Of a stretch of DNA of 60,586 nt, positions 10,116 to 18,640 are shown in pieces. Origin of the DNA: Nitrospirota bacterium (GTDB lineage Bacteria > Nitrospirota > Thermodesulfovibrionia > Thermodesulfovibrionales > JdFR-88); NCBI GenBank assembly GCA_021813405.1, contig JAKAKS010000016.1:1-60586 (forward strand), written 5' to 3'. Both the position numbers and the translations under genes were made by a program. The notes beneath the pieces were generated by a model. The model saw nothing but the letters and a program-made list of their open reading frames with translations, did not search any database and was not told where the DNA came from. The stretch's first letter is position 1. Every line of letters starts with the position of its first letter.

Positions 10116-10841
10116 ATGCTGATTATTCCCGCGATAGACCTTAAGGACGGCAGGTGCGTCCGGCTTCTGCAGGGCAGGGCCGAGGACTCCACCGTCTACT
10201 CCGAAGACCCGGCAGGCACTGCCGGAAAATGGGCCGGCATGGGGGCGGAGCTTCTGCACGTTGTGGACCTTGACGGCGCTTTTTCCGGCGCGCAGGCCAA
10301 CCTTGAAGGCATCCGGCAGATAAGAAAAGCCATAGACATCCCCATAGAGGTTGGCGGCGGCATAAGGAATATGGAAGCCATAGACGGGCTTGTTTCCATG
10401 GGAATAGACAGGGTTATTATCGGCACGGCAGCGGTAAAGGACCCCCGCCTGCTTAAGGCCGCATGCGACAAATATCCTGGAAAAGTGCTTGTGGGCATAG
10501 ACGCCAACAACGGCAAAGTGGCCATTAAGGGTTGGGTGGAAACAACCGGGGTGGACGCCCTGGAACTGGCAGGCAGAATGGCTGAAGCCGGGGCCGCCGG
10601 CATAATATACACTGACATAGCAAGGGACGGGATGCTCTCCGGCCCCAATATCGGGGCGATGAAGAAGATGGCCTTGCATGTGAATATTCCGGTTATCGCC
10701 TCTGGCGGAATTTCCAATATAAAAGACGTGGAAAATCTGGTAGCGGCGGGCAATATCTGGGGGGCGATTACCGGCAAGGCAATTTATACCGGCTCACTGG
10801 ATTTAAAAGCTGCGATAGAGATTGCGAAAGGAAAAAGCTGA
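10116..10841 (+). CDS. hisA: ProFAR isomerase (histidine biosynthesis)
   Basis: HisA catalyses the Amadori isomerisation of ProFAR to PRFAR, the fourth step of histidine synthesis. From the ATG at 10116 the protein is 241 residues, the normal size. An upstream extension in the same frame reads through the repeat-rich spacer and is not conserved-looking. The (beta/alpha)8 barrel keeps the catalytic Asp pair D8 (PAIDLKDG) and D129 (LVGIDA), plus T166 in [10 protein letters not shown], and the phosphate loops VGGGIRN and ASGGI. The gene runs two bases ahead of hisF. Other his genes are not in the window. Confidence 0.97.
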   Translation: MLIIPAIDLKDGRCVRLLQGRAEDSTVYSEDPAGTAGKWAGMGAELLHVVDLDGAFSGAQANLEGIRQIRKAIDIPIEVGGGIRNMEAIDGLVSMGIDRVIIGTAAVKDPRLLKAACDKYPGKVLVGIDANNGKVAIKGWVETTGVDALELAGRMAEAGAAGIIYTDIARDGMLSGPNIGAMKKMALHVNIPVIASGGISNIKDVENLVAAGNIWGAITGKAIYTGSLDLKAAIEIAKGKS

Positions 10842-10843
10842 AA

Positions 10844-11668
10844 ATGCTTGCAAAGCGCATAATCCCGTGCCTGGACGTTAAGGACGGGCGTGTGGTAAAA
10901 GGTGTCAGCTTCGTAAACCTTAGGGACGCTGGCGACCCGGTTGAAAACGCCATTTTTTATGACGAGCAGGGCGCGGACGAACTGGTGTTCCTGGACATCA
11001 CGGCATCGCATGAGAAAAGAAACATCATAATAGACGTGGTGCAGAGGACGGCTGAGCGTGTGTTCATGCCTTTTACCGTGGGCGGCGGCATCAAGGATCT
11101 GGACGATATAAGGACACTGCTTAAGGCCGGAAGTGACAAGGTGTCCATAAATACTTCTGCCGTTAAGGACCCCGAATTCATTCGCGATGCGGCCAGGCGG
11201 TTCGGCTCCCAGTGCATTGTGGTGGCCATAGACGCCAAAAGACATAGGGCAGGCTCGCAGAGGGGCAATCCGCCCGCATGGGCCAACGGCCATCCAAGCC
11301 TGCTTACTGGCGAAGGCGATTCGTGGGAAGTCTATATCCACGGCGGCCGCACTCCGATGGGGCTTGACGCTGTGAAATGGGCCGTTTACATGCAGGAATT
11401 GGGGGCGGGCGAGATACTTTTAACCAGCATGGACCGCGACGGCAGAAAAGACGGCTACGACATAGGGCTTACGCGGGCGGTCTCGGAAGCCGTTTCCATC
11501 CCGGTGATAGCGTCCGGCGGGGCCGGAAACCTGGAGCATCTTTATCATGGGCTGGCCGAGGGGAAAGCGGACGCCGTGCTTGCCGCTTCCATATTCCATT
11601 ACAGGGAATACTCCATCCGCCAGGCCAAGGAATACCTTAGAGACAAGGGCTTACCGGTAAGGCTGTAA
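10844..11668 (+). CDS. hisF: Imidazole glycerol phosphate synthase cyclase subunit, with an insertion
   Basis: HisF uses ammonia from HisH to close the imidazole ring, giving IGP and AICAR. Catalytic residues D11 (CLDVKDG) and D130 (AIDAKR) are present, as are the phosphate loops VGGGI and ASGGAG. The protein is 274 residues against the usual 250-255. The excess lies between AIDAKR and [11 protein letters not shown], residues about 134-160, which are rich in Gly, Pro, Ser and Asn and are encoded by palindromic DNA. This is a surface loop after strand 5, so activity may survive. hisH is not adjacent. Confidence 0.96.
   Translation: MLAKRIIPCLDVKDGRVVKGVSFVNLRDAGDPVENAIFYDEQGADELVFLDITASHEKRNIIIDVVQRTAERVFMPFTVGGGIKDLDDIRTLLKAGSDKVSINTSAVKDPEFIRDAARRFGSQCIVVAIDAKRHRAGSQRGNPPAWANGHPSLLTGEGDSWEVYIHGGRTPMGLDAVKWAVYMQELGAGEILLTSMDRDGRKDGYDIGLTRAVSEAVSIPVIASGGAGNLEHLYHGLAEGKADAVLAASIFHYREYSIRQAKEYLRDKGLPVRL
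11249..11303. repeat. Palindrome-rich insertion inside hisF
   Basis: GCAGGCT (11249-11255) and AGCCTGC (11297-11303) bracket the extra hisF codons. Inside lie two smaller palindromes, GGGC-AATCC-GCCC and GGCC-AAC-GGCC. The nesting and the in-frame position suggest a palindromic element lodged in a tolerant loop, comparable to the in-gene palindromic elements known from Rickettsia. No second copy was found in this window, so mobility is only inferred. Confidence 0.5.
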
Positions 11669-11688
11669 TTAAAGGAAAATACGTGATT

Positions 11689-11720
11689 CGTGATTCGTTT
11701 TTAAAGATAAACGAATCACG
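11689..11720. other. Strong hairpin between hisF and tilS
   Basis: CGTGATTCGTTT (11689-11700) and AAACGAATCACG (11709-11720) form a perfect 12-base-pair stem with an 8-base loop, 20 bases after the hisF stop and 20 before the tilS ATG. There is no U-run after it, so it is more likely an operator, processing site or mRNA end stabiliser than an intrinsic terminator. Confidence 0.6.
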
Positions 11721-11740
11721 ATTGGCGGATCGCGGTACTT

Positions 11741-13120
11741 ATGGACCTTCTCGATCAAATAAAAAAAACAATAGACTCCCATTCAATGCTCTCACGCGAA
11801 GGTGGCAACGGAGTTCTCATTGGACTGTCCGGCGGGGCGGACTCCGCTTGCCTGACGGTTGTGCTCCCCAGGCTTAAAGACGAGTACGGGCTTGAGCTTC
11901 ACGCCGTCTATATAGACCATGGGCTGAGGCCGGATGAAACCCCTGGCGAGGCCGCGTTCGCCAAAAACCTGTGCCAGTCTTTGGGTGTTGAATTCCATAT
12001 AGAGAAGATTGACGTTATCCCGTTTGCCAAAAAAGAGGGGCTTGGCAAACAGGAGGCCGCGCGCGAGCTGAGGTACAAGGCATTTGATTCATGGCTTACA
12101 CGTCTTGGGCTTGCAAAAATAGCCGTAGCGCACAATGCGGACGACCAGGCGGAGACCTTCCTTATGCGTTTTTTAAGAGGCGCCGGCCCTAAAGGCCTGT
12201 CTGCAATTCCGCCGGTTAGAGGAAAGATCATCAGGCCGCTTATAGAAACGCCAAGGGTTGAAATAGAAGAATTCCTTGGCCGCGAAGAGATCGGCTATAT
12301 CACGGACCCCTCCAACCTGAAGGAAGATTACCTTAGAAACAGGATAAGGCTTTCCGTTGTTCCGGTTTTAAAGGAGATAAACCCTTCATTTGTATTAGCT
12401 GCAACAAGGACGGCAAACGTGCTGGCCGAAGAGGAACGTTATTTTGAGTCCATAGTGCTAAAAACCATCATGCGCCTGCTTCACAATAAAGCTGATGGCG
12501 AAGTGGAATTCTTCCTGTCACCGCTTGAATCCCTGGACATTGTGATATTAAGAAGGGTTTTAAGAAAGATGCTGGACATTACCGCCGGGCTAAGGGGCGT
12601 TGAGTTTACACACATAGAGGACATCATAAAACTTGTGAAAAAGGGCGCCCCCGGAGACAGGATAAACCTTCCCCACGGCGTTCGCGCGATAAAGAAATAT
12701 TCCACGTTCCTGATAACCACAAAGGTGCCGTCCAGGGTAGAGCCGGCCACTATGGAAGGGCCGGGCGAACTAGAGGTGCCGGGAACGGGAAAGATAATAA
12801 AAGTGTATTATGCTGAAAAGGGCTTTCAACCGGGAGAACCAAAAAAAATGTACCTGTTCGATGCGGACAGGGTGAGTTTCCCGCTTGTCATAAGGGCCAG
12901 GCAGGACGGAGACTTCTTCTGCCCCGCAGGGCTTGCGGGCAGCCGCAAAAAACTTCAGGATTTCTTTGTGGACGAAAAAACGCCGCGGGACCAGCGGGAT
13001 GCTGTGCCGCTGATAATTTCGGGGGGGGATATTATACTTGTCTGCGGTATGCGTGCCGATGAGCGCTTCAAGCCTACGGACGAAACACGGCGGTTATTGG
13101 TTATTGAATGCAGGGATTAG
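11741..13120 (+). CDS. tilS: tRNA(Ile)-lysidine synthetase
   Basis: TilS attaches lysine to C34 of tRNA(Ile2) so that it reads AUA. The PP-loop ATPase motif SGGADS is at residues 30-35, with the downstream HNADDQAETFLMR and LRGAGPKGLSAIPP blocks of the catalytic domain. A TilS C-terminal domain follows (about 385-459), with IRARQDGDFFCPAG and KLQDFFVDEKTPR. Length 459 is normal for the two-domain form. No clear Shine-Dalgarno site precedes the ATG. The stop is followed after 13 bases by dispersed-repeat copy B. Confidence 0.95.
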   Translation: MDLLDQIKKTIDSHSMLSREGGNGVLIGLSGGADSACLTVVLPRLKDEYGLELHAVYIDHGLRPDETPGEAAFAKNLCQSLGVEFHIEKIDVIPFAKKEGLGKQEAARELRYKAFDSWLTRLGLAKIAVAHNADDQAETFLMRFLRGAGPKGLSAIPPVRGKIIRPLIETPRVEIEEFLGREEIGYITDPSNLKEDYLRNRIRLSVVPVLKEINPSFVLAATRTANVLAEEERYFESIVLKTIMRLLHNKADGEVEFFLSPLESLDIVILRRVLRKMLDITAGLRGVEFTHIEDIIKLVKKGAPGDRINLPHGVRAIKKYSTFLITTKVPSRVEPATMEGPGELEVPGTGKIIKVYYAEKGFQPGEPKKMYLFDADRVSFPLVIRARQDGDFFCPAGLAGSRKKLQDFFVDEKTPRDQRDAVPLIISGGDIILVCGMRADERFKPTDETRRLLVIECRD

Positions 13121-13133
13121 TTTTTGGGCTCTG

Positions 13134-13380
13134 CCGGGTTCCTGTGGGAAAGTTTATTTGCGGCATTCGCCGATAGGCCTGAAATTTTACAGCCGGGTTT
13201 AATTTTTCGCGGGGCGGTGTTCGCCCCGGTCGCGCGGACAACGCGCGAACCAAGGGAAATAGAATTTAAACTATTCTTCTCGTCTCGCTTCCATAAAGAA
13301 AGGTTTGTGCCGCGCGGCTCACATGAATAAGGCAAACGGCCATCGCCCCTTGACTGCCGGCAGGTCCGCTGCGCCCACTT
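13134..13380 (+). repeat. Dispersed two-block repeat, copy B (longest)
   Basis: CCGGGTTCCTGTGGG (13134-13148) leads into block 1, GCGGCATTCGCCGATA (13160-13175), a 27-base spacer, and block 2, TTTTTCGCGGGGCGGTGTTCG less its last base (13203-13222). About 140 bases later CCGCTGCGCCCACT (13366-13379) matches a motif at the far end of copy C. An open frame through this copy would give a 68-residue product, but copy C has stops in the same frame, so the element is not protein-coding. It fills most of the 13121-13464 gap, in which nothing else was recognised. Confidence 0.75.
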
Positions 13381-13464
13381 TGCGAAGCCGCCCGCTTTCC
13401 CTGGTGCGGCAAATCAAAAAAACTAATGATTAAGCGGCGGAAAATTGGATTCACCAACAAAAAA

Positions 13465-14598
13465 TTATTCCGGCACTGCGTAAGCCTTTATCCTTGCAAG
13501 CCTTTTGCCCTTTACCCCAAGTTCCTCAATCCGCCTGATCTTGCCAAAGCCCCTTGCCTCTATTATTTTCTGCGCCGTATCCGGCCCCAGCCCCGGCACT
13601 TTAAGCAGCGCCTCTTTTGTGGCCGTATTTAACCGCACGGGGAAGAACTCCGGGTGATTGTCCGCCCAGACCTCTTTGGGGTCCTTGTCCATACTCAGGC
13701 TGCCATCCGGGCCAAACAGGATATCGCCTTTTTTGAAGCCGTATTTGCGGCAGAGGAAATCGGCCTGATAAAGGCGGTGTTCGCGAACAAGCGCATCGTT
13801 CTTCCGCGAGTGCGAAGCGGGTTTCATCTCGCCTGGTATATCCGGCTCCCCAAGGCCGCGCTGATACGCGGAGAAATAGACCCGTTTGAAATTCATCTCC
13901 CCGTAAAGGCTGTACATGGAGCCCACTATCTCGTAGTCCGTTTCGTCAGACGCGCCCACTATGAACTGCGTGGTGCATTTGACGCGCTGGTACCGCCCGC
14001 CCCGCGCGGTAAGCCCTCCCATAAGACGGATTGGCCTTATTATGTCCGTAAAGTAATCCTTACCGGCCGAAATTTTGTCTGAGTGTTTTTTGCCGGGCGT
14101 TTCGATATTAAGGGAAACGGCTGTGGCAAGCGATAACGAATCCTCTATGGCTGCATCGGAGGCGCCGGGTATCACTTTAAGATGTATGTATCCCTTGAAG
14201 CCGTAATTGTACCTGAGCATCCGTGCGGCGGCGTTTATCCTGTCCATGGTGGCATCGGCGCTGCCCATTATGCCGGAACTGAGGAACAGGCCAAAGGCCA
14301 TCCGCCTCTCGTAATACTGCATGAACACGCGGGCCACTTCATCAGGGGTAAGCGTGCACCTTCTTATGTCAGTTTTGACCCTTAGCGGGCAGTATTTGCA
14401 TCCGCCGGAGCAGGCGTTTGAAAGCAGGGTTTTAAGGAGGATTGTCTGTCCGCCGCCGGGCAAGGCAACAGGGTACAGCCATTTGCCATCCAGCCCGCGC
14501 GTCCGGTGTCCGTATTTTGTTGTGCCGCAGGCGCATGCAAGATCATACTGGGAATCGGCGGAAAGGATTTTAAGCTTCTCTACTGTGTCCATAGGCAA
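13465..14598 (-). CDS. Radical SAM protein with C-terminal helix-hairpin-helix (putative DNA modification/repair)
   Basis: A 377-residue radical SAM protein. The cluster motif CSGGCKYC is at C63, C67 and C70, and the last 60 residues form a helix-hairpin-helix (LLKVPGLGPDTAQKIIEARG) of the DNA-binding kind. This arrangement matches the family annotated as putative DNA modification/repair radical SAM protein, usually encoded beside a uracil-DNA-glycosylase-family partner. No such partner lies here; the neighbours are tilS and a TAXI protein. The reaction is unknown. The upstream 203-base gap to the divergent TAXI gene holds no further gene. Confidence 0.85.
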   Translation of the reverse strand: MPMDTVEKLKILSADSQYDLACACGTTKYGHRTRGLDGKWLYPVALPGGGQTILLKTLLSNACSGGCKYCPLRVKTDIRRCTLTPDEVARVFMQYYERRMAFGLFLSSGIMGSADATMDRINAAARMLRYNYGFKGYIHLKVIPGASDAAIEDSLSLATAVSLNIETPGKKHSDKISAGKDYFTDIIRPIRLMGGLTARGGRYQRVKCTTQFIVGASDETDYEIVGSMYSLYGEMNFKRVYFSAYQRGLGEPDIPGEMKPASHSRKNDALVREHRLYQADFLCRKYGFKKGDILFGPDGSLSMDKDPKEVWADNHPEFFPVRLNTATKEALLKVPGLGPDTAQKIIEARGFGKIRRIEELGVKGKRLARIKAYAVPE

Positions 14599-14801
14599 AA
14601 CCGCGAAGATTATATCATATATGCTGCTGATAAAAAAAAGGCTTTTCAGAGATTCCTGTGGGTATATGGCGTGCCACCAAAGGCAGTCACCAAGGCGAAC
14701 CGGGGCCAGCGCCTTGCTTCTGCCACTCGTGATTCATTTGCCAATAGAACCATAGAAAGAAATGAAGCATATAAGGCCGCATCAATTTATAATAGAATAT
14801 C

Positions 14802-16145
14802 ATGGTAAAAAAGAACGGCGCCAAAGGCTTTAAAAGACTTCATACGGTATTAAATGACCTATTTGGCGTAAACCGCCCCGTTTCAGCTTGCGTAATCGTG
14901 AGCGCCATTGCAATCGCGGTGGCCGCATTCTGGTTTTTCTATTCGGCCCCGCCCACCACTATCGTTATCACCAGCGGTCCAAAGGGCAGCATCTTTGAGA
15001 TGAACGCGGAAAAATACGCGAAGCTGCTTGCAGAAAACGGCGTAAAACTGAAAATCCTGCCCTCGGATGGCTCCGTGGAAAACCTCAACAGGCTGGCGGA
15101 CCCTAAATTCAGGGTGGATGCTGGTTTTGTTCAGGGCGGCCTTGCCAATGGCGTAAATACAGATAACCTGGTTTCACTTGGAAGCGTTTCGTATGCGCCG
15201 CTGCTGGTTTTTTATAAAGCCAGCGGGTCTTTTGACATGCTCTCGGAATTGGAGGGCAGGCGCATATCCATCGGCCAGCCGGGCAGCGGCACCAGGGCGC
15301 TTGCGTTGAACCTGCTTGCTGCAAACGGCATATACCCAGGCGGTGAGACCACACTTCTGGACCTTGATTCCCGGGACGCGGTAAAGGCGCTTATAAATGG
15401 AGACGCCGACGCCGTTTTCATAATGGGGGAGTCCGCACCGCTTAAGACCATACGGCAACTGTTTCTCACCCCCGATATACGGCTGCTGGATTTCTCGCAG
15501 GCCGAAGCATACGCCCGGAAGTTACAGTATTTAAACAAGCTTGATCTTCCAAAGGGGGCTGTGGATTTCGGCATGGATATTCCGGACCATAACATATCGC
15601 TTGTGGCCCCCATGGTGGAACTGGTTGTGCGGAAAAACCTGCATCCGGCCCTGCAAGACCTGCTTATCGAGGCGGCCCAGGAGGTGCACGGAAAAGCAAA
15701 CATCTTGCAGCGGGCAGGGCAGTTTCCGGCCCCCATACAGCATGAGTTCCGGATAAGCACGGAGGCGATGCGGTTCTATAAATCGGGCAAGACATTTCTC
15801 TACCGCAGCCTTCCCTTCAGGCTTGCAAGCATCTCCACCCGGATACTGGCCGTTGTTGTGCCGCTGGTTGTCCTGCTGTTTCCTGGCATGAAGATAATCC
15901 CGGCCGTTTACCAGTGGCGGATAAAGATGCGCATCTACCATTGGTACCGCGAACTGCTTACGCTGGAAAAAGACATGCTGGCGCAGCCTTCACCCCAGGA
16001 GCGCCAGAAATTAATGGCCAGGCTGGAACACATTGGCAAAGAGGTAAACAGGATGAAGCTGCCCGCCTCGTTTGGCGACCAGTTTTACGTGCTGCTGGAG
16101 CATGTGGATTTCGTGCGGGAAAGATTAAAAGAGGGGGCCAGATAA
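14802..16145 (+). CDS. TAXI-family TRAP-type solute-binding protein, membrane-tethered and orphan
   Basis: A 447-residue protein with a TAXI binding domain (about 50-320): the start IVITSGPKGSIFEMNAEKYA, then GFVQGG and ISIGQPGSGTRALALNLL. TAXI proteins bind small organic acids such as glutamate for TRAP transporters. Two things are odd. The N-terminal hydrophobic helix (about 28-47) follows a 27-residue cytoplasmic-type segment with no clear cleavage site. A second membrane helix (about 341-362) precedes a charged, helical C-terminus. No TRAP membrane gene is near. The protein may be a membrane-anchored sensor or may serve a transporter elsewhere. TATAAT at 14788-14793 lies only 8 bases before the ATG. 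Confidence 0.8.
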   Translation: MVKKNGAKGFKRLHTVLNDLFGVNRPVSACVIVSAIAIAVAAFWFFYSAPPTTIVITSGPKGSIFEMNAEKYAKLLAENGVKLKILPSDGSVENLNRLADPKFRVDAGFVQGGLANGVNTDNLVSLGSVSYAPLLVFYKASGSFDMLSELEGRRISIGQPGSGTRALALNLLAANGIYPGGETTLLDLDSRDAVKALINGDADAVFIMGESAPLKTIRQLFLTPDIRLLDFSQAEAYARKLQYLNKLDLPKGAVDFGMDIPDHNISLVAPMVELVVRKNLHPALQDLLIEAAQEVHGKANILQRAGQFPAPIQHEFRISTEAMRFYKSGKTFLYRSLPFRLASISTRILAVVVPLVVLLFPGMKIIPAVYQWRIKMRIYHWYRELLTLEKDMLAQPSPQERQKLMARLEHIGKEVNRMKLPASFGDQFYVLLEHVDFVRERLKEGAR

Positions 16146-16235
16146 CCCTTATATTGTTCCGGACTAATTTGCGCCCTGTCCCTGTATTCTGATATATTTT
16201 ACATTTGACTTTACTTCTTCCGGAGGAAAAAATCT

Positions 16236-17645
16236 TTGGTCAGAGTAAGATTTGCCCCAAGCCCCACCGGGTATCTTCATATAGGCGGCGCAAGAACCGC
16301 CCTTTTCAACTGGCTTTACGCAAGGCATTTAAAAGGCACTTTTGTGCTGAGGATAGAGGACACGGACCGCACCCGCTCCACCGATGAATACATCGAAGCC
16401 ATCATCCAGGGGATGAAATGGCTGAAGCTGGACTGGGATGAGGGCCCGTACCGCCAGACCGACCGGTTTGATATATACAAAAAGCACGTTGATGAGATGC
16501 TTGAAAAAGGCCAGGCATACCGCTGCTACTGCACCCCCGGGGAACTGGAGGACAGAAGGCAGAAGGCGCTTGCCGGGGGGAAACCGCCCAGGTATGACGG
16601 CAGGTGCAGGAACCTGAAAACCCCGCCTCCGGGCAGGGAGGGCAGCGCCTCCGTCAGGTTCCGGATGCCGGAGTCCGGCGAGACGGTAGTGGAGGACCTC
16701 ATCCGCGGCCACGTCCTGTTTGAAAACGCCCAGCTGGACGATTTCATCATCGCCCGTTCCGATGGCACGCCCACATATAATTTTGTTGTGGTGGTGGACG
16801 ATGTGGAGATGAATATAACCCATGTTATCAGGGGGGACGACCACCTCAACAACACCCCCAAGCAGATACATATGTACAGGGCGCTGGGGCATGAGCCGCC
16901 CAAGTTCGCCCACCTGCCAATGATACTGGGTGCGGACAAAACCCGGTTGTCCAAGAGGCACGGGGCCACCTCGGTAATGGCGTACAGGGACATGGGCTAC
17001 CTGCCCGGCGCCCTTGTGAACTATCTTGCCAGGCTTGGATGGTCCCACGGGGACAAGGAAGTTTTTACACGTGAGGAGCTTGTTGATTTCTTCTCGCTTG
17101 AAGACATCGGCAAATCAGCCGCTGTGTTCAATCCCGAAAAACTTCTGTGGCTGAACGGCGAGTATATGCGGGCTACGTCGCCAGCCGCCCTTGCGGACAT
17201 GCTGATGCCTTTTCTGAAAGAAAAGAACTATTACGGCGCGGCCCCGGAAAAGATAGAGCGCGGCTGGCTTGAAAAGGCCGTGGCAACATTGATAGAGCGG
17301 TCCAAGACGCTTGTGGATTTAGCCCAGGCGATGAGCTATTATCTTCAGGAAGAAGTGGAGATGGACCCGCAGGCCAAAACCAAGTTCATAAATACCGATA
17401 CGCTTCCTTACTTAAAGGACGTGCGTGAGGCTCTTTCGGGTCTGGATAAATTCTCTCACGACACGCTGGAAAATGCGTTTAAATCCGTCGTTGAAAAGCA
17501 TAACGCCAAGCTGGCCAGGGTGGCACAGCCGGTAAGGGTGGCGGTAACCGGCGGCACCGTAAGCCCCGGCATCTATGAGGTGCTGGAGATAATCGGCAAA
17601 GAGCGCACGCTTAAAAGGCTGGATAAGGCGATAGGGGCGGCATGA
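16236..17645 (+). CDS. gltX: Glutamyl-tRNA synthetase
   Basis: Charges tRNA(Glu), and in organisms with GatCAB often tRNA(Gln) too, which fits gatAB in this window. The class I signatures are HIGG at residues 15-18 (PTGYLHIGGARTALFNWL) and the KMSKS-type RLSKRHGA. Length 469 is normal and the C-terminal anticodon-binding domain is complete. The start is a TTG at 16236, supported by GGAGG about 9 bases upstream and by immediate conservation (VRVRFAPSPTG). The stop overlaps the gpsA ATG as ATGA. Confidence 0.97.
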   Translation: MVRVRFAPSPTGYLHIGGARTALFNWLYARHLKGTFVLRIEDTDRTRSTDEYIEAIIQGMKWLKLDWDEGPYRQTDRFDIYKKHVDEMLEKGQAYRCYCTPGELEDRRQKALAGGKPPRYDGRCRNLKTPPPGREGSASVRFRMPESGETVVEDLIRGHVLFENAQLDDFIIARSDGTPTYNFVVVVDDVEMNITHVIRGDDHLNNTPKQIHMYRALGHEPPKFAHLPMILGADKTRLSKRHGATSVMAYRDMGYLPGALVNYLARLGWSHGDKEVFTREELVDFFSLEDIGKSAAVFNPEKLLWLNGEYMRATSPAALADMLMPFLKEKNYYGAAPEKIERGWLEKAVATLIERSKTLVDLAQAMSYYLQEEVEMDPQAKTKFINTDTLPYLKDVREALSGLDKFSHDTLENAFKSVVEKHNAKLARVAQPVRVAVTGGTVSPGIYEVLEIIGKERTLKRLDKAIGAA

Positions 17646-18640
17646 GCTACGCGGCGGTAATCGGGGCAGGGAGCTGGGGGACCACGCTGGCAGGGCTTCT
17701 GGCCGGCAAAAACCTGGACGTTACGCTTTGGGCCCTGGAGCAGGAGCTGGCAAGGAAGATAGAGGATACCCGCGAAAACAACCTGTATCTTCCGGGCGTG
17801 ATACTGCCGGATAACCTGAAAGCCACATCGGATTTTGAAAGGGCTGTCAACGGCGCGCGGTTTGTGATAAACGTTGTGCCCACCCAATATATGCGTTCCG
17901 TGCTGGCAGGCGCGCCTAAGTTGCTGGCCAAAGGCGCAATAATTGTAAGCGCATCCAAAGGGATTGAAAGGGAAACCTTCAGACGGCCCTCTGAGATCAT
18001 AAAAGAAATAACCGGGCTGGAGTCCGTGGTTCTGTCCGGCCCAAGCTTTGCAAAGGAAGTGGCCGCTGGCGCGCCTACGGCAGTTGCGGTGGCAGGCCGC
18101 TCCAAAAAGGACCTGCTTCTGGTGCAGGAACTGATGAACACCTCTTTTTTCCGGGTGTATACAAATTACGATGTTACAGGTGTTGAACTGGGCGGGGCCC
18201 TTAAGAACGTGATAGCCATAGCCGCGGGCATTTCAGACGGGCTGGGCCTGGGGCACAACGCCAGGGCCGCGCTTATAACCAGGGGGCTTGCGGAGATGAA
18301 GCGCCTTGGCGCGGCAATGGGCGCAAACGAGCAGACGTTCTCCGGGCTTTCAGGCATAGGCGACCTGGTATTGACCTGCACGGCAAACATGTCCAGAAAC
18401 TATTCGTTTGGCCTCAAGCTGGCAAGCGGCATGTCCGCTGCGGAGATTGCCGGGTCCAGCCGGTCGGTTGCCGAAGGCGTGGAGACCTCGCGGTCCGCTT
18501 ACGGGCTTGCCTCCAAACATAACGTTGAACTGCCGATAACCGAACAGGTTTATAAAGTAATTTTCGAAGGGAAATCACCCAGAGAGGCCGTTACCCTCCT
18601 TATGACGCGCACGCTTAAGGGCGAGTTCAATGCCCAGTGA
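17642..18640 (+). CDS. gpsA: Glycerol-3-phosphate dehydrogenase [NAD(P)+]
   Basis: Reduces dihydroxyacetone phosphate to sn-glycerol 3-phosphate, the phospholipid backbone. The N-terminal dinucleotide motif is VIGAGSWGTTLAGLL (residues 6-20). The conserved LSGPSFAKEVAAGAPTA and GGALKNVIAIAAGISDGLGLG blocks carry the catalytic lysine. It has 332 residues, normal for the family. It overlaps gltX by four bases upstream and larB by 11 bases downstream, so the three form one tightly packed unit. Confidence 0.97.
   Translation: MSYAAVIGAGSWGTTLAGLLAGKNLDVTLWALEQELARKIEDTRENNLYLPGVILPDNLKATSDFERAVNGARFVINVVPTQYMRSVLAGAPKLLAKGAIIVSASKGIERETFRRPSEIIKEITGLESVVLSGPSFAKEVAAGAPTAVAVAGRSKKDLLLVQELMNTSFFRVYTNYDVTGVELGGALKNVIAIAAGISDGLGLGHNARAALITRGLAEMKRLGAAMGANEQTFSGLSGIGDLVLTCTANMSRNYSFGLKLASGMSAAEIAGSSRSVAEGVETSRSAYGLASKHNVELPITEQVYKVIFEGKSPREAVTLLMTRTLKGEFNAQ

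Noticed and set aside
13124-13330. 68-residue frame within repeat copy B
   Set aside because: The equivalent frame in copy C is broken by stops and copy A lacks most of it, so the conservation is at DNA or RNA level.
14650-14672. Possible fourth copy of the dispersed repeat (TTCCTGTGGGTA)
   Set aside because: Only 12 bases match the left-end motif, and neither block 1 nor block 2 follows at the right distance.
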